Below the pieces are notes generated by a model. That model saw nothing but the letters and a program-made list of their open reading frames with translations. It was not told the origin of the DNA and searched no databases. DNA of 9,162 nucleotides from Caryophanales bacterium UBA5632 (lineage in GTDB: Bacteria; Bacillota_I; Bacilli_A; Izemoplasmatales; Hujiaoplasmataceae). Of the stretch, positions 1 through 5,673 are shown piece after piece. The number at the start of each line of letters is the position of its first letter. Position 1 is the first letter of the stretch. The translations under genes were made by a program, and so were the position numbers. The stretch lies in assembly GCA_002421405.1 (NCBI GenBank), contig DIJY01000057.1, positions 1-9,162 on the forward strand, read 5' to 3'.

Positions 1-1238
1 TTCCTTTGGCATCCGTCAATGAAGTCAAAACATTACTGTATGCCGGCGCACGAGATTTAGGCGACTTTGGCTATGATTCTTATTATGGTTACGGATTAGT
101 CAATGCGTTGTCACTATTTTTAACCACGTATCATCAAGTGGATTTTGTATTGCCTGAAGGAACTTTCAAAGATTCGATATTTGTTGAAGATGGGCTCCTT
201 TTAACGATAGGTGAAACACCCGTCATCGAACATTATGAATTTATGGGATGGTATTTAGACAGTGATTATTTAGTCCAGTGGAATCCTTTAACTGCCGTCA
301 CGGAAGATATGACACTTTACGGCAAGTATGAACTCAACCAATACTTGATTACTTGGGTGATTGAGGGTGAAACGCCAATCTTAGAATATTACGAACCAAA
401 CGAAGTCGTGATGGCACCAATCTTATCTTTAGAACATCGAATTTTTCATGGGTGGTATTTAGATAGCGCCTATACAACCTACGCGTCCTTGACCTTAGCG
501 ACTGGTTCTGTAACCTATTATGGATGGTATGAATATTCGCTATATACTTTCATTTTCTATGATTATGATTTAGAAACGATTATCGAAACCAAAGAACTGA
601 CTTATAACGATGAGTTCAGTTTATTAAGCGGTCCGGATAAACCGTCCACGATCGCATTTGATTTTGAGTTTATAGCATGGGTCTATGATCCGTTGTATCA
701 AAATACGGTCAATGAATTTTATCCGACCTATGAAAGAATCTTTCGACCCTCGAGCGTTGGTTTAAATCCAGGACTTGATACCATCTACAAAGGTACAAGT
801 TACTTAGATGCCGGTGCTTATACGTTATCAGATGAAATTTCAATTTCAAAGATAACGTCGGTGAATACAACTTCCATTGGAAGAATTGCGGTTTATTACG
901 CTGTGACCTATGAACAAAACAATATTTACTATCTTGTTCGGTATGTGAATATCGTTCAAAAAGAACCTTTGATCATTATCACCTTAAAAAAAGGGGTTTC
1001 AACCCTTTATCAAGGGGAAGTTTATGAAGAAAAAGGGGCATTAACGAATCTGGGAACGGTGGAAATAATCGGTGAAGTCAATACCGAGATTCCAGGCGTT
1101 TACGTCATCACGTATCAAGTGGAATATCTGGGTAAAATTCAGACCGCTAAACGCTATGTTTATGTTCTTGAGATTCCCGAAGAAATCATTCCAGCCTTTT
1201 ATCCGATCAAAAAGGAGGATGAGTTCAATGGTTCGTAA
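1..1238 (+). CDS. Secreted subtilisin-family (S8) serine protease, C-terminal part, with InlB-type repeats and Ig-like domains (5' truncated)
   Basis: The reading frame is open from the left edge (first full codon at base 3), so the real start and the Asp/His/Ser catalytic residues are outside the window. The first ~37 residues match the end of an S8 peptidase domain: SVNEVKTLL, then ARDLG..G.D..YGYGLVNA. Numbering from the TTG codon at base 6, three repeats of ~66 residues follow (about 44-109, 112-177, 180-246). The first two carry the FMGWYLDS / FHGWYLDS core of Listeria-Bacteroides (InlB B, Flg_new) repeats; the third is more diverged. Two Ig-like, DUF5011-like domains follow (about 250-318 and 321-389), each ending in a RYVxxV strand. 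No LPXTG motif or C-terminal membrane helix is visible, so the protein is secreted or anchored by its missing N-terminus. It likely cleaves proteins or peptides at the cell surface. The end overlaps the next lipoprotein gene by 11 nt, which suggests translational coupling. Confidence 0.85.
   Translation, partial: PLASVNEVKTLLYAGARDLGDFGYDSYYGYGLVNALSLFLTTYHQVDFVLPEGTFKDSIFVEDGLLLTIGETPVIEHYEFMGWYLDSDYLVQWNPLTAVTEDMTLYGKYELNQYLITWVIEGETPILEYYEPNEVVMAPILSLEHRIFHGWYLDSAYTTYASLTLATGSVTYYGWYEYSLYTFIFYDYDLETIIETKELTYNDEFSLLSGPDKPSTIAFDFEFIAWVYDPLYQNTVNEFYPTYERIFRPSSVGLNPGLDTIYKGTSYLDAGAYTLSDEISISKITSVNTTSIGRIAVYYAVTYEQNNIYYLVRYVNIVQKEPLIIITLKKGVSTLYQGEVYEEKGALTNLGTVEIIGEVNTEIPGVYVITYQVEYLGKIQTAKRYVYVLEIPEEIIPAFYPIKKEDEFNGS
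135..743 (+). other. Three tandem InlB B-type (Listeria-Bacteroides) repeats in the protease
   Basis: This segment encodes three successive units of about 66 residues, each ending in an aromatic-rich strand (LYGKYE, YYGWYEY, YERIF). The first two contain GWYLDS. Such repeats are common in surface and secreted proteins of low-GC Gram-positives and relatives, where they act as stalks or adhesion modules. The third has lost the GWY signature (it reads FIAWVYDP at the same place). Confidence 0.75.
1211..1218 (+). promoter_or_regulatory. Ribosome binding site that sets the Ig-lipoprotein start
   Basis: AAAGGAGG lies inside the end of the protease gene, 9 nt before the ATG at 1228. This fixes the lipoprotein start there rather than at the in-frame ATG at 1072, and shows that the two genes are translated separately. 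Confidence 0.85.
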
Positions 1239-1773
1239 AATATTATTATTTTTGATGATTGTTTTATTGTTTGGTTTAGTGGGGTGCTCAGATCCCACAT
1301 CAGATGATGTTTCCATTGTTATCCGCGAAGGAATTGATACGATTGAAATCAATCAAACGTATCAAGATCCAGGGGCGAAAGCAAAAGCGTTTGGGTTTAT
1401 CATATCCTATGAAGTGGTTTCAAACAATGTGGATTCTTCTGTAGTAGGTGTTTATGAAATTCAATATAGCGTAACGTATAAAGAAATCACAAAAACCTGC
1501 AAAAGAATCGTTACTGTGGTTGACCAAACAGCGCCAGTCGCTGCTTTAATTGCTGGACTCGATACAATCTCTCGCAATGAAATTTGGATTGATTCAAGTG
1601 TGGAGGCGACCGATAATTCAGGAGTTGAACCCACGATTATCATCAGTGGTTCAGTTGATACCACGACGGTTGGCGAATATGTCATTACCTATACCATCTC
1701 CGATGAGTCAGGCAATGAAACCATTCTCTATCGTTATGTCAATGTCGTCGATCAAACCGGGAATTTGCATTAG
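1228..1773 (+). CDS. Small surface lipoprotein with two Ig-like (DUF5011-like) domains
   Basis: The 181-aa protein starts with a lipoprotein signal peptide: VRK, a hydrophobic stretch, then lipobox LVGC with Cys20 as the lipidation site. The mature part is almost only two Ig-like domains of about 70 and 80 residues. Both have the DTI...G.Y.I.Y....R.V.VVD pattern; the second has the TAPVAAL opening, DNSG and YTISDESGNET typical of DUF5011/HYR-like bacterial Ig folds. No catalytic motif is seen, so a binding or structural role on the outer face of the membrane is most likely. The domains resemble those at the C-terminus of the upstream protease, and the genes overlap by 11 nt. The pair is therefore probably co-expressed and may work together, perhaps with this protein as a membrane-bound docking partner; that role is inference. 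A longer reading from base 1072 is rejected because the ribosome site and signal peptide both fit 1228. Confidence 0.85.
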   Translation: MVRKILLFLMIVLLFGLVGCSDPTSDDVSIVIREGIDTIEINQTYQDPGAKAKAFGFIISYEVVSNNVDSSVVGVYEIQYSVTYKEITKTCKRIVTVVDQTAPVAALIAGLDTISRNEIWIDSSVEATDNSGVEPTIIISGSVDTTTVGEYVITYTISDESGNETILYRYVNVVDQTGNLH

Positions 1774-1785
1774 TCAAAGATAAAG

Positions 1786-1816
1786 AAAAAACCTTGATTC
1801 GTTTCAAGGTTTTTTT
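1786..1816. terminator. Bidirectional intrinsic terminator
   Basis: A perfect 12-bp stem (1786-1797 with 1804-1815) with loop TTCGTT starts with an A6 run and ends in a T run. It therefore works in both directions and serves the convergent Ig-lipoprotein (+) and membrane-protein (-) genes, whose stop codons are only 46 nt apart. Confidence 0.9.
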
Positions 1817-1819
1817 GAT

Positions 1820-3202
1820 TTATTTGATGATAATGAGTTCTGGTTCATTCATAATGTAGCGGTATGTTTTAGTGACACGGTTCCATAGGATAATTGTAAA
1901 TGAGAAGTAAAGAATTGATGAAACATAAATAAAGATCATATAGAGATTAATATGCAAAGTTCGGTTGATAAACACGGGTACAACGATTGAAATAATTGAT
2001 AAACCTATTTGGACTAAAAACAAAGGTGCAAATGAGTATTTTCGTTTTGAAAAATAGAAAAATAACACAAGGGGAACTGAAAATGAGAGGATGACAATAA
2101 CGAATGATACGATGGTTACCATTTGCAATAATGGTTGAATTGCGTCAGTTGATTGTTGACTTAATCTCAAAAAAAGAAGGGGGTGTATAAATGTCATATA
2201 GAATAATTGGATAAAAAATAAAAATACAAAGAATAATTGTAAGAAAGAAATCATTTTAAGGATTTTTTTATCTTCAGGATGGCTTCTTTTAAGTGATAAG
2301 AATACGATGATTATAAATAAAATTTTGAGAAAAGAGAAATCAAAATTAGCATAGATTAGTAATAAATGAATGGAATGCATGACATTAATTGTCAGACCGC
2401 TGAGATCTTGATAATCAATCAAGGAAGCGTAGTAATGACTATTAAAAACAGTAAAAACAAGGTTAAATAAACCAATCATAACCGTCAGTAAAAATGCATT
2501 TCTCGAGATTAAAACGGTTTTACCATTTTCATGATTAAGCGCTTCAGTGGCATGGTTACGCTCATATATCGATAAAAATAGGTATTCAAAAACAATGATA
2601 AAACAAGAGAGAAAAATGATTACAATCGTCGCTATTTCCTGGTGAGGGATGTATTGAAGTGCATCCAATGATATGACTAACAGTGCAGAAAGAACACCCA
2701 CAGATAAAATGGATATGATATTCAAAAATACTGATTTAATGAATGCTTTTGTTGTTTTTTCAATGATGCGATAATTGAAGTAAATACCTTGTCTTCTAGC
2801 GTAAATATAATAAAATAAAAAGGTTAAACTAAAAAATAGATTGATATATAGATTGATGGGAAGTCCCGTGATTAAATTGTTTTGGGAATGAACGATTTGC
2901 CACAAGTAACTCGCAAGTGCAATCACAATCGTTAATATAAAAAAGGATTTATATAAATTATGAATCGATTTTTCCATTCTTTCATCGGGTGTTTCATATG
3001 AAAATCCGACAATGAGGTGATTGATTATCGCAATAAATGAAAAGATGAAAACGCCAAATTCTGCGCCAGCCTCACTGAAATTTGGAAAATGACCAATCAA
3101 CAGCCACTTAAAAGCAATCGAAAGCATGGCGATAATCGTCCATAGTATCGTAATGCGTTTCTTAATGATTGATAGTTTTGCATCAATTCTTTCATCATTC
3201 AT
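1820..3202 (-). CDS. Polytopic membrane protein paired with an XRE-type regulator
   Basis: The 460-aa protein has about 12 predicted hydrophobic segments (for example residues 16-37, 49-69, 86-104, 117-134, 158-178, 190-212 and 234-252, with about five more to the end) and no recognisable catalytic motif. The ATG at 3202 is preferred over one at 3229: GGGAGGA sits 8 nt before it, and it overlaps the regulator's TGA (ATGAATGA), a coupled start. Two DER motifs lie near the N-terminus (NDERID at 2-7, TPDERMEK at about 71). The first ~100 residues recall the small two-helix membrane proteins often encoded after HTH regulators in Firmicutes (DUF6773/DUF2178-like). That resemblance is from memory and tentative. 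The remaining two thirds I do not recognise. It may be a sensor or effector for the regulator, or a permease-like protein. Function unknown. Confidence 0.75.
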   Translation of the reverse strand: MNDERIDAKLSIIKKRITILWTIIAMLSIAFKWLLIGHFPNFSEAGAEFGVFIFSFIAIINHLIVGFSYETPDERMEKSIHNLYKSFFILTIVIALASYLWQIVHSQNNLITGLPINLYINLFFSLTFLFYYIYARRQGIYFNYRIIEKTTKAFIKSVFLNIISILSVGVLSALLVISLDALQYIPHQEIATIVIIFLSCFIIVFEYLFLSIYERNHATEALNHENGKTVLISRNAFLLTVMIGLFNLVFTVFNSHYYASLIDYQDLSGLTINVMHSIHLLLIYANFDFSFLKILFIIIVFLSLKRSHPEDKKILKMISFLQLFFVFLFFIQLFYMTFIHPLLFLRLSQQSTDAIQPLLQMVTIVSFVIVILSFSVPLVLFFYFSKRKYSFAPLFLVQIGLSIISIVVPVFINRTLHINLYMIFIYVSSILYFSFTIILWNRVTKTYRYIMNEPELIIIK

Positions 3203-3401
3203 TTGAATTTTCCTCCCAAAATAAATCATTCAGTGTTTTATCGAGTTGGTGACAAATCAGCAGACAAAGATTTAAGGAAGGATTGTACTGTCCTTGTTCA
3301 ATTAGGATAATGGTTTGACGAGAAACACCGATGCGTTTCGCTAAGGTTTCTTGCGAATATCCTTTCGCCACTCTAGAACTTTTCATTTTTAAATTAGTCA
3401 T
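3195..3401 (-). CDS. Small XRE/Cro-family HTH transcriptional regulator
   Basis: The 68-aa protein is a single helix-turn-helix domain: MKSSRVAKGYSQETLAKRIG, then VSRQTIILIEQGQYNPS as recognition helix and turn, then a C-terminal helix ending LDKTLNDLFWEE. This matches the compact YozG-like class, which is often found upstream of a membrane protein gene. The ATG at 3401 is chosen over a GTG at 3410 because AGGTGA lies 5 nt before it and the GTG would itself be part of that site. The stop TGA overlaps the start of the membrane-protein gene by 8 nt, so the two form one translationally coupled unit. It probably autoregulates through the AT-rich divergent promoter region and may also control the lipoprotein gene on the other side. 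No ligand or dimerisation domain is present. Confidence 0.9.
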   Translation of the reverse strand: MTNLKMKSSRVAKGYSQETLAKRIGVSRQTIILIEQGQYNPSLNLCLLICHQLDKTLNDLFWEENSNE

Positions 3402-3418
3402 CTCAATCACCTACGATA

Positions 3419-3447
3419 AATATATGATATAAATTACAAAATGTCAA
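3419..3447 (-). promoter_or_regulatory. Promoter of the HTH regulator/membrane-protein operon
   Basis: Read on the minus strand: TTGACA (3447-3442), a 17-nt spacer, then TATATT (3424-3419), close to the sigma-70/sigma-A consensus. The predicted transcription start, near 3412, leaves a very short leader with the ribosome site almost at the 5' end. Confidence 0.7.
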
Positions 3448-3459
3448 CTATATATTACA
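3428..3459. repeat. Direct repeat around the -35 box, candidate operator
   Basis: TATAAATTACA (3428-3438) and TATATATTACA (3449-3459) match at 10 of 11 positions, start 21 bp apart (two helical turns), and flank the TTGACA of the regulator promoter. The spacing fits two protein units on the same face of the helix, as for an autoregulating HTH protein. The background is very AT-rich, so chance is not excluded. Confidence 0.4.
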
Positions 3460-3509
3460 TTGTTTTGAAATATACATTTTTGTTAAGGATTATAAATGTA
3501 TTATCATTT

Positions 3510-3531
3510 AATCTAAATTAATTATTAGATT
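3510..3531. promoter_or_regulatory. Inverted repeat overlapping the lipoprotein -35 box, possible operator
   Basis: AATCTAA (3510-3516) and TTAGATT (3525-3531) are perfect 7-bp inverted arms around an 8-bp AT spacer, overlapping the first bases of the -35 hexamer. There is no T run, so it is not a terminator. It could bind a repressor, but A/T-only stretches give such dyads by chance. Confidence 0.3.
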
Positions 3532-3558
3532 GTCAAATTAATTCAGATATAGTAGAAT
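3530..3558 (+). promoter_or_regulatory. Promoter of the 347-aa lipoprotein gene
   Basis: TTGTCA (3530-3535), 17 nt, TAGAAT (3553-3558): five of six consensus bases in each box. Transcription would start near 3565, giving a leader of about 38 nt before the ATG at 3603. Confidence 0.7.
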
Positions 3559-3602
3559 AATGATTGTATGTATCGATAATATATTTATTAAAGGAGAAAA
3601 AA

Positions 3603-4646
3603 ATGAAAAAACTTACACTTATCTTTTCCCTATTCTTACTTTCATTTTCTGTCATTGGTTGTGATTTTTTCGGAACACCCTATGACAAAATGATGAATTC
3701 ATTTGAAAAAGTAATTGTTGACAAAAACGCTATTGAAATTAATATAATTACGAGCATGGATTTTTTAGTCAATTATCTTGGGATTGAAGATTCAACAACA
3801 ACGATGACAATGACTTATTTTGTTGAACAAAAAGAAGTATTAGTTTCAACGTCAATGTTTAATCAAGCCGTTGAGTTATACTTTGCTCAAGTTGGCGAAG
3901 ATTTGTTGACTTATTATATTGATGAAGATCGGTTACATCCGCTAGATACTTCTGAGGTTGAAAATTCAGTTCCAATTGACACAACAATGTTCCATTTGGA
4001 AGATTTCACTGGAAAAGCAAGTTGGGAATCCGACTTTGAAGAAACAGAAGAGGGAGTCTTTGTTGTTGAAGTATTACTCGAAGATTTATTTGATGATGAA
4101 ATGTTTAGCGATATCGAAGCATCATTTACCGCCGCAGGAGCGACGCTTGAGTCACTTGTTGGCAAGAAAGCAATTATTACCGTGAGTTACGATACTAATA
4201 TTGAAACTTTAACGATGTTGTTTGATATGGAAGCTTTCCCTCTTACAATTTATAATACAACTTACGAATTGAAGATTGATCAAGTAATCGAAATTTCACC
4301 CAGTTCAAAAACCCCAATAAATTATAACGATTATCATACCTACCCCGTGGAAAATGTTAATCATATCAATCGTACATATCAGGTCAATGAAAGTTTCGAA
4401 GGTGATTTATCTGCTGGCGCCATTGGATATTATAAAATCAACTTACCGGTGGGTCATTATGCTTTTATGGTTCAAGATAACTCTGGCATGTTTAGCGTGC
4501 ACATATATGATCAAAATATGACATTAATGACGCCTAATTCGAGCAAAATATACGAAATCGAAACTGCAGGTGATTATTATATTAAAGTGGTTTCTAATTC
4601 GAACTTTGGCTACTTTGTTATGGCAGTTGTTGGCACGCAATCATAA
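3603..4646 (+). CDS. Lipoprotein with a possible PPC-like C-terminal beta-sandwich domain, function unknown
   Basis: The 347-aa protein begins with a lipoprotein signal peptide (MKK, a hydrophobic core, lipobox VIGC, Cys20). The ATG at 3603 is chosen because AAGGAG (3591-3596) lies 6 nt upstream and the signal peptide starts there; an in-frame ATG at 3564 lies at the predicted transcription start. Residues ~25-250 are acidic, alternating beta-type sequence without recognised motifs, loosely like the lipid- or ligand-binding lipoproteins of low-GC bacteria. Residues ~256-345 (SFEGDLSAGAIGYYKINL, then GHYAFMV, then ETAGDYYIKV) look like a bacterial pre-peptidase C-terminal (PPC) or related beta-sandwich domain; this is pattern recognition only. 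The protein sits on the outer face of the membrane. It is transcribed alone, between its own promoter and terminator, divergently from the HTH regulator, which may control it. No peptidase domain is present. Confidence 0.8.
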   Translation: MKKLTLIFSLFLLSFSVIGCDFFGTPYDKMMNSFEKVIVDKNAIEINIITSMDFLVNYLGIEDSTTTMTMTYFVEQKEVLVSTSMFNQAVELYFAQVGEDLLTYYIDEDRLHPLDTSEVENSVPIDTTMFHLEDFTGKASWESDFEETEEGVFVVEVLLEDLFDDEMFSDIEASFTAAGATLESLVGKKAIITVSYDTNIETLTMLFDMEAFPLTIYNTTYELKIDQVIEISPSSKTPINYNDYHTYPVENVNHINRTYQVNESFEGDLSAGAIGYYKINLPVGHYAFMVQDNSGMFSVHIYDQNMTLMTPNSSKIYEIETAGDYYIKVVSNSNFGYFVMAVVGTQS

Positions 4647-4662
4647 ATTCTTCATGAACGCT

Positions 4663-4690
4663 AAAACACCGATTAATTCGGTGTTTTTTT
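4663..4690 (+). terminator. Intrinsic terminator after the lipoprotein gene
   Basis: A perfect 10-bp stem, AAAACACCGA (4663-4672) with TCGGTGTTTT (4678-4687), has loop TTAAT and runs into a T7 tract, 17 nt after the stop codon. It separates the lipoprotein from the radical SAM gene, whose promoter starts 10 nt later. Confidence 0.9.
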
Positions 4691-4700
4691 AAACATTAAA

Positions 4701-4729
4701 TTGAAGAAATCATTCATATTTAGTATAAT
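4701..4729 (+). promoter_or_regulatory. Promoter of the radical SAM gene
   Basis: TTGAAG (4701-4706), 17 nt, perfect TATAAT (4724-4729). The expected transcription start is near 4736, so the TTG at 4701 cannot be the start codon and the one at 4758 is favoured. Confidence 0.8.
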
Positions 4730-4744
4730 ATTCTCAGATAGAAT

Positions 4745-4751
4745 GGAGGGG
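4745..4751 (+). promoter_or_regulatory. Ribosome binding site for a TTG start
   Basis: GGAGGGG lies 6 to 8 nt before the TTG at 4758. The strong site and the lack of any nearer in-frame ATG support the unusual start codon. Confidence 0.8.
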
Positions 4752-4757
4752 ATTCAA

Positions 4758-5627
4758 TTGCATTATAAAACCTATAAATCAATCTTATCCCCTCAAAATG
4801 GTATGAATCTCTATTGTGGATGTACCCACGGTTGTATCTATTGTGATTCAAGGAGTAAATGTTACCAAATGGATCATGATTTCGAAGACATTGAGATTAA
4901 AGAAAATGCTTGTTTCATCTTAGAATCTCAACTCATCAAAAAGAGAAATAAAGCGATGATATCAACCGGTTCAATGTGCGATCCTTATATCCCTTTAGAA
5001 AAGACGATTAAACTGACGCGTTCTTCATTAGAAGTCATCGAAAAACACGGTTTCGGCGTAAGCGTCTTAACGAAAAGTGCCACAGTATTAAACGATTTAG
5101 ATATCTTAAAACGGATCAATGAAAAAGCTAGAACGGTGATTCAAATGACTTTAACAACCTATGATGAATCCTTATGTCAAATATTAGAACCTTTCGTTTC
5201 AACGACGAAAGAACGGTTTGAAGCTTTGAAGGTTTTTAGAGATCATAAAATTCCTTGTGTTGTTTGGTTTGATCCCTTACTCCCTTATATTAATGATACA
5301 GAAGAAAATTTAAGAGGCATCTTAAATTACTGTATTGAAGCAGATGTCAAAGGGATTATCTTCTTTGGCATTGGATTAACCTTAAGAGAAGGCAATCGAG
5401 AATATTTCTATCAGAAACTCGATGAGCATTTTCCGGGTTTAAGAGTTAAATACGAAAAAACGTATGGCAATAACTACGTCATCATGAGTCCAAACAATGA
5501 AAAACTATCAAAGCTCTTCCACGATATTTGTGAAAAGCATCATATCATTCATGAACCCAATCAAGTATTTGCATATCTTCATGAATTTCATGAGAAGAAA
5601 GAATATGAACAACTCACGCTATTTTAG
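4758..5627 (+). CDS. Radical SAM protein, SPL (spore photoproduct lyase-like) family
   Basis: The 289-aa protein has the radical SAM cluster motif CTHGCIYC (Cys22, Cys26, Cys29), whose three cysteines hold a 4Fe-4S cluster that cleaves S-adenosylmethionine. DPYIPLE (75-81), QMTLTTYDE, EPFVSTTKER, LPYINDTEEN and LTLREGNREYF are familiar from a widespread Firmicutes family named SPL-like by similarity to spore photoproduct lyase. The true substrate of this subgroup is not established to my knowledge, and nothing here points to sporulation. Translation starts at TTG 4758, supported by the promoter, the ribosome site and the MHYKTYKSILSP-type N-terminus usual for the family. The last five residues, QLTLF, fit the QLxLF consensus for binding the DNA polymerase sliding clamp, which supports a DNA-linked role. 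The gene is monocistronic, between terminators, and convergent with birA. Confidence 0.88.
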   Translation: MHYKTYKSILSPQNGMNLYCGCTHGCIYCDSRSKCYQMDHDFEDIEIKENACFILESQLIKKRNKAMISTGSMCDPYIPLEKTIKLTRSSLEVIEKHGFGVSVLTKSATVLNDLDILKRINEKARTVIQMTLTTYDESLCQILEPFVSTTKERFEALKVFRDHKIPCVVWFDPLLPYINDTEENLRGILNYCIEADVKGIIFFGIGLTLREGNREYFYQKLDEHFPGLRVKYEKTYGNNYVIMSPNNEKLSKLFHDICEKHHIIHEPNQVFAYLHEFHEKKEYEQLTLF

Positions 5628-5633
5628 ATAAGA

Positions 5634-5673
5634 AAATGTCCAAAGGATGATTCCCTTGGACATTTATTTTTTG
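5634..5673. terminator. Shared terminator between the radical SAM gene and birA
   Basis: A 10-bp stem (5634-5643 with 5656-5665), extended past one A·C mismatch by two G-C pairs (5645-5646 with 5653-5654), has loop ATGATT and a T run on the plus strand. On the minus strand the run is TTTTCTT, weaker. The right arm overlaps the TAA stop of birA, so the two convergent genes share one hairpin in a 36-nt gap. Confidence 0.85.

Noticed and set aside
1072..1227. N-terminal extension of the Ig lipoprotein back to the ATG at 1072
   Set aside because: It would lie entirely inside the protease gene in another frame. The ribosome site at 1211-1218 and the signal peptide at 1228 give the true start.
1180..1260. 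Frameshift splitting one long protease-Ig protein into two genes
   Set aside because: The second gene has its own AAAGGAGG site, ATG and lipobox signal peptide, so it is an independent lipoprotein, not a broken tail.
3195..3197. TGA read as tryptophan (Mycoplasma code 4)
   Set aside because: TGA is the true stop of the regulator, oadA and oadG at tightly overlapping junctions, and tryptophans are encoded by TGG, so the standard bacterial code applies.
3203..3229. Start of the membrane protein at 3229
   Set aside because: The ATG at 3202 has a well-placed GGGAGGA and overlaps the regulator's stop; the longer form would include that ribosome site within the coding region.
3403..3602. tRNA, small RNA or riboswitch in the longest intergenic region
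   Set aside because: The region is very AT-rich with only short dyads, no cloverleaf or conserved aptamer, and two facing promoters explain it.
3914..4185. Open frames inside the lipoprotein gene on both strands (83 and 75 aa)
   Set aside because: They are low-complexity reading shadows of the real gene and have no start signals.
4701..4757. Start of the radical SAM protein at the TTG at 4701
   Set aside because: 4701-4729 is the -35/-10 promoter. The TTG at 4758 has a strong ribosome site and gives the family's usual N-terminus.
4758..5627. True spore photoproduct lyase (splB)
   Set aside because: The protein belongs to the broader SPL-like family, is found in many bacteria with or without spores, and no sporulation gene is nearby. 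Only the family name is supported.
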